Positions 27,274 through 34,595 of a stretch of DNA of 64,000 bases are shown here, in pieces; within the stretch, counting starts at the first letter, position 1; each line of letters opens with the position of its first letter. The notes below the pieces were generated by a model. The model did not search any database, had not been told where the DNA came from, and was given only the letters and a program-made list of their open reading frames with translations. A program made the position numbers and the translations under genes. Source of the DNA: JANQGG01 sp964642175 (lineage in GTDB: Bacteria > Bacteroidota > Chlorobiia > Chlorobiales > Chloroherpetonaceae); assembly GCA_964642175.1 (NCBI GenBank), contig CAZXOK010000001.1:558001-622000 (forward strand), read 5' to 3'.

Positions 27274-28256
27274 TTATGTCTGAACCACAACAGGATATTG
27301 AGAGCGTTCAAGAGCTTCGGCAGAAGTATGCCCGGTTCAAATCCGAGGTTCATAAAACCATTATCGGTCAGGACGAGATTATTGATCAACTCCTGATTGC
27401 CATCTTAGCCAGGGGGCATTGTTTGCTTGTGGGCGTGCCCGGCCTGGCTAAAACATTGCTGGTTTCTACCTTTGCCAGTGTATTGGATCTGAAATTCAAC
27501 CGCATTCAGTTTACCCCGGATCTCATGCCTTCGGATATTACCGGAACCGAGATTTTAGAAGAGATAACCGGTACCGGGCAAAAAGCCTTTAAGTTTATCC
27601 AAGGCCCTGTTTTTGCTAATGTGATCTTAGCCGACGAGATCAACCGAACTCCACCTAAAACACAGTCGGCACTCCTGGAGGCCATGCAGGAGCACCAGGT
27701 GACTTCAGGCGGAAAAAAACACAAGCTTCAGGAGCCTTTTTTTGTTCTGGCTACCCAAAATCCTGTTGAGCAGGAAGGCACATATCCCTTACCGGAAGCC
27801 CAGTTAGACCGGTTCATGTTTAACCTCATGATTGATTACCCGACAGCCGAAGAAGAAAAAACCATTGTAAAAACAACCACCACACCCCAGAGCAATTCCT
27901 TTGAAAAAGTGTTACAGGCCGGCGATATCATTGCTTTTCAGGAGTTAGTGCGCCGGGTTCCGGTTGCCGACAATGTGATAGACTTTGCGGTTGGATGCGT
28001 TGGTAAATCAAGGCCCGGGAAGTCTGAAAATAAAGATGTTACCCAATATATCAGCTGGGGTGCAGGCCCACGCGCTTCTCAGTATTTGATTCTGGCCGCA
28101 AAAGTCCGCTGTCTTTTAGACGGGCGTTTTACCCCAGAAATTAACGATGTAAAAGAAATGGCCAAGCCTGTTCTTCGGCACAGACTGCTGTTAAATTTCA
28201 GTGCTGAAGCCGAAGGCGTTAAACCTGAGCATCTTATTGAACAGTTATTAAAATGA
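27270..28256 (+). CDS. MoxR family AAA+ ATPase
   Basis: Chaperone-like ATPase of 328 residues. Motifs: Walker A GVPGLAKTLL, Walker B ILADEINRTPPKTQSALLEAMQE, sensor LATQNPVEQEGTYPLPEAQLDRFMF, and the C-terminal lid. MoxR proteins often act with VWA and DUF58 proteins, but here those partners are absent and the flanking genes are an M16 homologue and an Rsm22-like methyltransferase, both overlapping by four bases. ATG 27276 is an alternative start. Confidence 0.94.
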   Translation: MIMSEPQQDIESVQELRQKYARFKSEVHKTIIGQDEIIDQLLIAILARGHCLLVGVPGLAKTLLVSTFASVLDLKFNRIQFTPDLMPSDITGTEILEEITGTGQKAFKFIQGPVFANVILADEINRTPPKTQSALLEAMQEHQVTSGGKKHKLQEPFFVLATQNPVEQEGTYPLPEAQLDRFMFNLMIDYPTAEEEKTIVKTTTTPQSNSFEKVLQAGDIIAFQELVRRVPVADNVIDFAVGCVGKSRPGKSENKDVTQYISWGAGPRASQYLILAAKVRCLLDGRFTPEINDVKEMAKPVLRHRLLLNFSAEAEGVKPEHLIEQLLK

Positions 28257-29221
28257 TCAGCAACGAGACCTGGGATAAGCTTAGACATTTAAGATCGATT
28301 TTTTTAGAAGGTACACCCGAGGAGGTTTACTGGGAATCGGAAGAAGACCTGATGCTCTACGAGCAGTTTTTTGCACAACGCATCGGCTGGAAATGCAGCT
28401 ATGTGTTTAAACAACTGGCTGAACTGGGCTGGGCACCACCCAAAACCGAGCTTTTGGATTGGGGGTGTGGTTCGGGTATTGCCACCAGGACTTTTCTGGA
28501 TGCCTTTGGCCCGGAATCTGTAACCTCACTTACACTCTGGGATCATTCTCCCCATGCTATTCAGGTGGCAACAACACTCACTCAGCCAAAACTTAATACC
28601 CGCTCCATCTACAAGAAAAACACTTTTCATAATGAGGGCGGTGTACTATTGTTGAGCCATGTAATCACGGAATTAACCGATTGGCAGATTTCTCAAATAT
28701 TGAAACTTGCTCACCAGGCCGAAGTGGTCATCTGGATAGAGCCCGGAACCTACGAAGCCAGCCATGGCTTGATTGATATCCGGCAAGAGCTACTGGGCGA
28801 GTTTCATGTGGTGGCTCCGTGCACACATCAGAAAGGTTGCCCGATGATTCAACCGGAACATGAACACCACTGGTGCCATTTTTTTGGTGATGTCCCACCT
28901 GAAGCTTTTACCAGTTCCGATTGGGCACATTTTGCAAAATTGATGGGCATTGATCTGCGCGCTTTACCGCTAAGCTATCTGGTTTTGGATAAACGGCCGG
29001 TTAAAAACATGGATACTCAGATTCGAATGATTGGACGAGCACGCATGCAGAAGCCGTATGTAGAGCTTTTAGGTTGTAGTTCCGAAGGAATGCAGGAGTG
29101 CCAGTTACCCAAAAGGCATTTCCCGGCAGCGTACAAACAGTTTAAAAAAGGTAAAGTAGGCTCTTTACAGAAATGGGAATGCAACGGTAATCAAATAAGT
29201 GTGTTTGAAGACATTCACTAA
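28253..29221 (+). CDS. Rsm22/METTL17-like small-subunit methyltransferase
   Basis: SAM-dependent methyltransferase fold of 322 residues: LLDWGCGSGIAT is the SAM-binding loop. The family hallmark is the Cys-rich segment CTHQKGCPM then HHWCHFF (about residues 195-220), which in mitochondrial METTL17 helps hold an Fe-S cluster. Two more Cys (LLGCSSEGMQEC) near residues 280-290 could supply the fourth ligand. Rsm22 relatives act in small ribosomal subunit assembly. It overlaps moxR by four bases at its start and the convergent unknown gene by four at its end. Confidence 0.85.
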   Translation: MISNETWDKLRHLRSIFLEGTPEEVYWESEEDLMLYEQFFAQRIGWKCSYVFKQLAELGWAPPKTELLDWGCGSGIATRTFLDAFGPESVTSLTLWDHSPHAIQVATTLTQPKLNTRSIYKKNTFHNEGGVLLLSHVITELTDWQISQILKLAHQAEVVIWIEPGTYEASHGLIDIRQELLGEFHVVAPCTHQKGCPMIQPEHEHHWCHFFGDVPPEAFTSSDWAHFAKLMGIDLRALPLSYLVLDKRPVKNMDTQIRMIGRARMQKPYVELLGCSSEGMQECQLPKRHFPAAYKQFKKGKVGSLQKWECNGNQISVFEDIH

Positions 29222-29991
29222 GGATTCGTTTTCAGTTGCTTACAGCCCTCTAAGTAGATTTGCTTGACATTGTAACTACCACCAAGTTCTTCCATAAGCA
29301 GGTAGAGTGTAACCAGATAAACACCCAGGTAGATAAAATCGCCGGGGAGCTGGCAGTCTTTTTCCACCAGGAACTGGAAAATCTTATGAAACGACTGCAC
29401 AAAGTTCTCAATGGTAAACGTGACCAGGTCGCCTTCGCCAAAGTAACTCGTAAAGAGGCTTCTAAGGCTGTCCTTTTCCTCATCTGTCCACTCTGGTTTC
29501 ATTAATCCAAGTTTAATAAGGGCCTCGTCGAATGCCACCGGATCTTCGCCATAATAACCTTTATAAAGGCCCGATACCCCACTGCGAAACTCATCGCCCC
29601 ATTTAATCCAGAGGTTTCCGGGATTCCAGAGCCAAGTGCCTTGCTGTTCTTCAAAACAAGACAAGCGAAGATCAATAAACAAACCGCCAGGATTGTTGAT
29701 CTGTCTGAAATACAAATCCAGCGCAGCAGTGCCGAGATCGCGAGCTTCATTAGGGTTTGCCTGCTGAGGTGCCAGGTCGTAAAATGTCACATCATCGGGT
29801 AGTAGGGGAGTGAGCTCCGATTTTAGTGCCTGGGTGTCATCACCTTCGCCGGTAGCCCAACGTGTAGCTAATGTGGCTGATTGAGTAATGAGATCGCGCC
29901 AGTCAACAACTTTAAAAAAATTGTTGGGCATGTAAGTGAGTAAGTCCCGGATTTTTTCAGGAGTTATTTGTTGCAGAACGAAATCAAACAT
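29218..29991 (-). CDS. unknown protein, last gene of the ArsS operon
   Basis: Not recognised. 257 residues, soluble, no signal peptide, acidic overall and rich in aromatic residues (LWNPGNLWIKWGDEF around 120-135). It looks mainly helical, with a Leu-rich C-terminal helix (YLVTLYLLMEELGG). No catalytic motif stands out. Its start overlaps the end of the SDR gene by eight bases, so translation is probably coupled. By context it may serve the arsenosugar pathway (inference only). Confidence 0.8.
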   Translation of the reverse strand: MFDFVLQQITPEKIRDLLTYMPNNFFKVVDWRDLITQSATLATRWATGEGDDTQALKSELTPLLPDDVTFYDLAPQQANPNEARDLGTAALDLYFRQINNPGGLFIDLRLSCFEEQQGTWLWNPGNLWIKWGDEFRSGVSGLYKGYYGEDPVAFDEALIKLGLMKPEWTDEEKDSLRSLFTSYFGEGDLVTFTIENFVQSFHKIFQFLVEKDCQLPGDFIYLGVYLVTLYLLMEELGGSYNVKQIYLEGCKQLKTNP

Positions 29992-31342
29992 GCTTTAGGT
30001 GCCTTCCATAGAATCGCATGACCCATAAATGGGCTATGGCTTGTGAGTAAAGATAAACCTGCCAGGGCAGAGCCGGTGTGAAGTCGTGTATGCCGATAAA
30101 AATGTAGGGTTCAATGGGCGAGAGCCTGAACTCAAATTTGCCACCCCCATTTTTCTTGAGAAGCTTTCCACCAACAATTTCATAGACCTGACGGGTATGG
30201 TTTTGCCTGGCTACTTTTAAAATAAGCAACGGCAGGTTTAAACCATTAACAAAAAACGATACGGTGTCTTGCTCGGATTTTACACGGATAATACCCAGGA
30301 ACACTTTATCCAGCCAGTGAAAATAATCCTTGGCCACATCCTTGGATGTCCAGCCTTCCGGTAAAAACATGCGCTGTATGGAGCGGACTTTCGGTTGTTT
30401 TAATTCGGGATACTTTTTGTATGCCCTGGGTTGGGGCAATGTTTTCAGGTCGGTTTCCATGGCTAATCTCAGGGCTTCAACATGAGTGGCAAATGCATAA
30501 TCCGGAATATCTAACCGGTGATTTTGCCTTGTGACCATTGAGTGGCCCAGACTTCGAACCAAAGGAGCGATCAGGGCTTTCGGTGCCCCGGTTATCAGCG
30601 ACACCCAAAGACGCGAAAGTACCGGAGAGAAAATCGGTACTTTTAAGATCCATCGTTTAAGTCCTTGCCGTGATGCGCATTGGTTCATCAAATCCAGCCA
30701 GGAGGAGTAATCCGAACAACCCAGGTCGTAATTTTTATTGTAAGTTGAGTTATTGTTGATGCAAAACGAAATGGAGGCCACAACATCTCTCAGCGCTACG
30801 GCCTGCGTAGGAGATTGGGTCCATTTCGGACATACCATAACCGGGAGATGATGGACCAGCCGATGGATAACCTGGAACGATGATCCTTCGGCACCGAGGA
30901 TCAATCCGGCACGCAGTGCGGTTACCGGAACGCCATGCGCTCCCAGCACATGCTCAACCTCGAGCCGGCTTTTAAGGTGGCTCGAAAGCTTTGAGGCTTC
31001 TGGGATCAGGCCCCCCAGGTAGATAATTTGCCTCAGTCCTGCCTTTTTAGCCGCACGTGCAAAATTATCGGCCAGCAGGAAATCCAGGTCCTCGAAGCTA
31101 CTTTGATCCAGGGATGAACTGGGCAACATGGAGTGGATCAGATAGATACCCACATCGGCGCCCTCTAAAGCTTCCTGTGTGGAAGTCAGTGAAAACAGAT
31201 CGCATTCTTTCCAATCTACCCCTTCGGGAGACCATTTGGGCTTACCTCCCCGACTCAATCCGCGAAGCTGTACCGATTCATGCAGTGTTTGGATAAGGGC
31301 TTTCCCGACAAAACCTGTTGAACCGGCAATAACAACATTCAT
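29984..31342 (-). CDS. NAD(P)-binding SDR with DUF2867-like C-terminus
   Basis: Atypical short-chain dehydrogenase of about 452 residues. The nucleotide-binding loop is VIAGSTGFVG. YLIHSM and IIYLGGLIPE (about 85-140) are typical of the SDR/DUF2867 subfamily. The C-terminal 150 residues (VRSIQRMFLPEGW, then FVNGLNLPLLILKVARQ) form the DUF2867-like region. The frame is open up to 31408, but ATG 31342 puts the Rossmann motif at the N-terminus and begins 12 bases after arsS. The substrate is unknown; a redox step on the arsenosugar intermediate is a context-based guess. Confidence 0.87.
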   Translation of the reverse strand: MNVVIAGSTGFVGKALIQTLHESVQLRGLSRGGKPKWSPEGVDWKECDLFSLTSTQEALEGADVGIYLIHSMLPSSSLDQSSFEDLDFLLADNFARAAKKAGLRQIIYLGGLIPEASKLSSHLKSRLEVEHVLGAHGVPVTALRAGLILGAEGSSFQVIHRLVHHLPVMVCPKWTQSPTQAVALRDVVASISFCINNNSTYNKNYDLGCSDYSSWLDLMNQCASRQGLKRWILKVPIFSPVLSRLWVSLITGAPKALIAPLVRSLGHSMVTRQNHRLDIPDYAFATHVEALRLAMETDLKTLPQPRAYKKYPELKQPKVRSIQRMFLPEGWTSKDVAKDYFHWLDKVFLGIIRVKSEQDTVSFFVNGLNLPLLILKVARQNHTRQVYEIVGGKLLKKNGGGKFEFRLSPIEPYIFIGIHDFTPALPWQVYLYSQAIAHLWVMRFYGRHLKHV

Positions 31343-31353
31343 TTTCAAAATGA

Positions 31354-32385
31354 TTAAGCAGTTTGTCCGCCGCAACTCGAGCCCAGCCCAGCTGTGCACC
31401 CATAGCAATGCTGGTTGATGGCGATATCGCGATTTTGAAGCGCCTCGAAATCAAATTTTGAAATATGATTCGATGCCGATTCAACTTGCATATCCAGCAT
31501 TTGGTTGAAATCGCAGTCGTAAATGTACCCGTCCCATCCAATCGAGAGCGTGTTGCGACACATCACACCCAATGCGGCCGCCGGGTTAAAGGCTTCAATG
31601 AGCTGATCCATGTATCCCTCGTAATTGCCACTTAAAACCAGGTAATCCAGAAACCGGCTGATAGGCAGGTTGGTAAGCACAAACAGATTGTTAAAGACGA
31701 TGCCAAAATCATCAAAAAGCTTTTTTTTGTATTCGGCCTCAAGCGTTTGTTGCGAACCGGGTAAAATGGCCCCGGTTGGATTGTAGACCAGGTCCAGCGT
31801 ATAGCCACTGTTTTCTTGGCCATATCCGGCTTTATTTAGCATCTGAAGGGCTTCAATAGATTTTTCAAAAACGCCTTCTCCGCGTTGCCTGTCTGTTCTA
31901 AGCTTGGTGTAATGTGGAAGGGAAGAGACAACTTCTACCTGATTTTCAGCAAAAAAACCAGGGAGATCGTGATAGGATTTATTGGCTAAAATAATGGTGA
32001 GATTGCACCTGACCAAAATATGCTTACCAAGTTTGCGTACCTCTTTAACAAACCACCTGAAATTGGGATTCATTTCAGGAGCGCCGCCTGTTATATCTAA
32101 GGTTGGGATGTCGTATTCCGAGAGAATATCCAGGCAGGTTTGCATTGTCTCTTTGGTCATGATCTCTTTGCGATCCGGCCCGGCATCCACATGGCAATGT
32201 TTGCAGGTCTGGTTGCACATTTTACCGACATTCATTTGAAAAATATCGATGCCGGTAGGTTTCAGGGGCAAAAGACCATGAGCTGAAATTTTATCCCTGA
32301 ATTTCGCATGGCCGTTGTGATTGAGATATTTTAATTGCTGAGCCGGATCTGATAAATGGTGTTGCTGAGCCAAAAGTGATTTCAT
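31354..32385 (-). CDS. arsS: arsenosugar biosynthesis radical SAM protein ArsS
   Basis: Radical SAM enzyme of 343 residues that in cyanobacteria and others joins 5'-deoxyadenosyl to dimethylarsenite. The CxxxCxxC motif is CNQTCKHC at residues 57-64, followed by HVDAGPDR and TGGAPEMN. The Cys-rich C-terminal domain ends HCYGCTAGLGSSCGG. Family members are also annotated 'radical SAM/Cys-rich (selenodomain)' because some carry selenocysteine there; this copy has Cys. It starts one base after the AhpD-like gene. No arsM is in the window. Confidence 0.92.
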   Translation of the reverse strand: MKSLLAQQHHLSDPAQQLKYLNHNGHAKFRDKISAHGLLPLKPTGIDIFQMNVGKMCNQTCKHCHVDAGPDRKEIMTKETMQTCLDILSEYDIPTLDITGGAPEMNPNFRWFVKEVRKLGKHILVRCNLTIILANKSYHDLPGFFAENQVEVVSSLPHYTKLRTDRQRGEGVFEKSIEALQMLNKAGYGQENSGYTLDLVYNPTGAILPGSQQTLEAEYKKKLFDDFGIVFNNLFVLTNLPISRFLDYLVLSGNYEGYMDQLIEAFNPAAALGVMCRNTLSIGWDGYIYDCDFNQMLDMQVESASNHISKFDFEALQNRDIAINQHCYGCTAGLGSSCGGQTA

Positions 32386-32386
32386 A

Positions 32387-32719
32387 CTACATCATTAATT
32401 TTTTGGTTTGGTTCATCATTTGTACACCATGCGCAAGTGTGGCACCACCTCGAATGGCTCCGGCCACATGAACCGCTTCCATCATTTCCTGCTCGGTGCA
32501 GCCTTTCTCAAGGGTTGAACTGGTATATGCATCGATACAGTATGGGCATTGCAGGGCATGGGCTACACCCAAAGCGATCAGGGATTTTTCGCGGGGGGTT
32601 AAAGCCCCCTCTTTAAACACTTCTCCATAGTACTCAAAAAATTTATCGGCCATTTTTTTCTGGTATTCTCCGATTTGGGGAAACTTCTTGAGATCTTCAG
32701 GATTGTAGTAGGTTTCCAT
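32387..32719 (-). CDS. AhpD/CMD-like protein of the arsenosugar cluster
   Basis: Carboxymuconolactone decarboxylase-fold protein of 110 residues with the redox CxxC motif in CPYCIDAYT and the helix GAIRGGATLAHGVQM. It matches the 'arsenosugar biosynthesis-associated peroxidase-like' family (TIGR04169 as I recall) that accompanies ArsS. It is the first gene of a four-gene minus-strand operon. The role may be handling thiol or peroxide chemistry around the arsenical (inference). Confidence 0.9.
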   Translation of the reverse strand: METYYNPEDLKKFPQIGEYQKKMADKFFEYYGEVFKEGALTPREKSLIALGVAHALQCPYCIDAYTSSTLEKGCTEQEMMEAVHVAGAIRGGATLAHGVQMMNQTKKLMM

Positions 32720-32877
32720 AGGTGTATTGGTTTGTTTGATGAAAATGTAACAGGCTAATTGAATAAGTATAAGGCTATGCCAAGCATTTCTTAGAAAAGT
32801 AACATTTCTGTTAGGCTATTTCGTTTGAGCCAAATTAAATTAAAATAGTGTTACGGCTAAGATTGGTAATTTAGGGT

Positions 32878-32903
32878 AAAAAAAAGCGGCTTATAAAGCC
32901 GCT
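32878..32903 (-). terminator. intrinsic terminator after the LOV gene
   Basis: On the minus strand GCGGCTT / AAGCCGC with a three-base loop is followed by at least eight T residues. It lies 13 bases after the LOV stop and separates it from the downstream arsenosugar operon. Confidence 0.9.
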
Positions 32904-32915
32904 TATAAATTAAAA

Positions 32916-33488
32916 TTAAATTTTCGTGGATTCCATTTCTTCAATGAACTTACGAAGCTTTTTAATTTTCTCAAGATTATCTCCTTCTACATGAGCTTCA
33001 GCAATAATCTTATTCAGATCTTCAAGGGTGCGATCGAAAGTACTGTCCTGATTACCAAAATAAACCAGGAAGGCTTCGGTAAGCGCAGCCAGAGTCAGTT
33101 CCAGTTTTTTGGACTTTGTAATATCTGACTGAATTCCTACAAAATGAGTGATCTTCCCACTTTCATCTTTAATAGGGCTTAGCGACAACCGGTTCCAAAA
33201 CAGCGAACCATCCTTTTTATAGTTGAGTAACTCTACCACGCAGGATTTACCTTCCCGGATAGAATCTTTTATGGTTTTAGATGCTACCGGATCGGATGCA
33301 TCGCCCTGCAAAAACCGGCAATTTTTACCTATAACTTCTTCAGCCTTATAGCCAGTGATTGTTTCAAACCCTTGATTGACAAAAATCAATGGATTATCAG
33401 GAAGATTTGGATCGCTGATAGCCAGACCTTCAGCTGTCATGCCAATGGCTTGAATGAGTAAGGATTTCTGGATTGATTCTTCTGCCAT
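32916..33488 (-). CDS. short LOV-domain protein (blue-light sensor)
   Basis: 190 residues. A complete LOV/PAS domain (about 15-125) holds the flavin-adduct motif GKNCRFLQG with reactive Cys 57, the FMN-contacting Asn in FWNRLSLSPI and the Gln in FVGIQSDIT. A C-terminal helical region (about 150-190, DNLEKIKKLRKFIEEME) could form a coiled-coil dimer. No effector domain is fused, as in Pseudomonas short LOV proteins, so it must signal through a partner or by dimerisation. It lies 34 bases after the broken radical SAM gene and has its own terminator. Confidence 0.93.
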   Translation of the reverse strand: MAEESIQKSLLIQAIGMTAEGLAISDPNLPDNPLIFVNQGFETITGYKAEEVIGKNCRFLQGDASDPVASKTIKDSIREGKSCVVELLNYKKDGSLFWNRLSLSPIKDESGKITHFVGIQSDITKSKKLELTLAALTEAFLVYFGNQDSTFDRTLEDLNKIIAEAHVEGDNLEKIKKLRKFIEEMESTKI

Positions 33489-33522
33489 AACTACCTCTTT
33501 AATACTGATGTTACTTCAAAAT

Positions 33523-34554
33523 TTAGATCGAAACGTTATCTAACAACGCAATGTTGGTCTTATAAAATTCAGATTGACCGTCAAAAACACCACAATTTGC
33601 GTCAATAAAAAGTTCCCGGCACTTTGGAATTGTAAAGCCACGACCTTCTTCTGTTTTTTCTTTAATGTCGCGTGGGTTGGCCCCGATCTCCGCCCAAAAC
33701 AGGTTGGCGCCAGCAGCTGCTCCAATGGTGCATGGTTCGTGCGTGCAATTACCAAGTACATCGCGCGGCATGCCAATGCGTGTAACAGCAACAATATGGG
33801 ACATTCGCAGCTCTGAGATCATCCCGTACTTAATCGCAAGTTCTGTATCGGGGATCGATATTCTGCGCGCCGCACCGCTGAAAGCCGGATGCAGACTTCC
33901 GGTAAATAATATTTTATCAGCCAGTTCTTCATTGGTGTGTTCCGGGCCAACCGGTTCAACACATGTTCCAATCCCCAGGCCGGCTTCTTTAAATGCCTCG
34001 AAACTTTTAATACGTTGCTGCGGATCAATGTCGGTATCAATACCTTCACGAAGCCGCATGGCATGATACTCCCCATCAATTCCTGCTTCGCGCATTTGTT
34101 AGGCTTCGGTTTTTGAGCGGTCTCCTACATTGGCTATCAAATGAGTTTCCCTTTTAATATGTTTTCGGATTTCCTGGGCCATTTCCAGCAATTCATCAAA
34201 ACTGTAATGGGCTGTTGCCATCATATAGACCGCACTGGCTCCAAGTCCTTCTAAATGCAGGGCACTTTCAATGCCTTCTTCAATTGTGATTTTAGACGAC
34301 TTTGTAAACACTTTGTTGATGGCTGCAAATGAACAATACTTGCAGTTTTCACCTCATGGTGCCAGGTTTAAACAAAACTGTCCATGGACTTCAGCCTTAT
34401 CGCCGGTCAGCTCTTTGGAAATTCGTTTGGCTTCTGCCATAAGTAAATAGGCCTCCGGTGAATCTGAGGGCAGGGAGAGCATCCAGATCAGCTGATCTTT
34501 GGAAAAAGCCTCTGCATTTTTCGACTGCTTTAAAATGTCGTGAATGTTGTTCAT
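33523..34554 (-). pseudogene. BioB-like radical SAM protein interrupted by TGA and TAA
   Basis: One continuous frame of 343 codons is broken by TGA at codon 67 (34354-34356) and TAA at codon 152 (34099-34101), with no frameshift. The TGA stands exactly at the first Cys of CxxxCxxC: NLAP, stop, GENCKYCSFAAIN. Downstream are BioB-family features: NVGD, AGIDGEYHAMRLREGIDTD, GTCVEPVGPEHT, and a BATS-like end (NCTHEPCTIGAAAGANLFWAE). Two nonsense changes suggest decay. Selenocysteine at the TGA is conceivable, but the TAA would still stop translation. The first 66 codons (from ATG 34554) read normally. It lies between the dynamin-like and LOV genes. Substrate unknown; it is not a standard biotin synthase. 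Confidence 0.75.
34323..34345 (-). other. hairpin just downstream of the in-frame TGA
   Basis: On the minus strand CTGCAAGT pairs with ATTTGCAG (one G-U) around a seven-base loop ATTGTTC. The loop begins 16 bases after the TGA, inside the range I recall for bacterial SECIS elements. The loop lacks a G in its first two bases, which counts against a SECIS. Stems of this size also occur by chance. Confidence 0.3.
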
Positions 34555-34595
34555 TGCCGCCTTCTGTGAAAGGGTTTTTTATAAAAAATGTGAGT

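Noticed and set aside
31354..32385. Selenocysteine in the ArsS C-terminal domain
   Set aside because: The C-terminal motif has Cys codons (SSCGG) and the frame contains no in-frame TGA.
33523..34554. Standard biotin synthase bioB
   Set aside because: The sequence around the cluster motif and the GPEHT and CTHEPC regions differ from classic BioB, no bio genes are adjacent, and the frame is interrupted.
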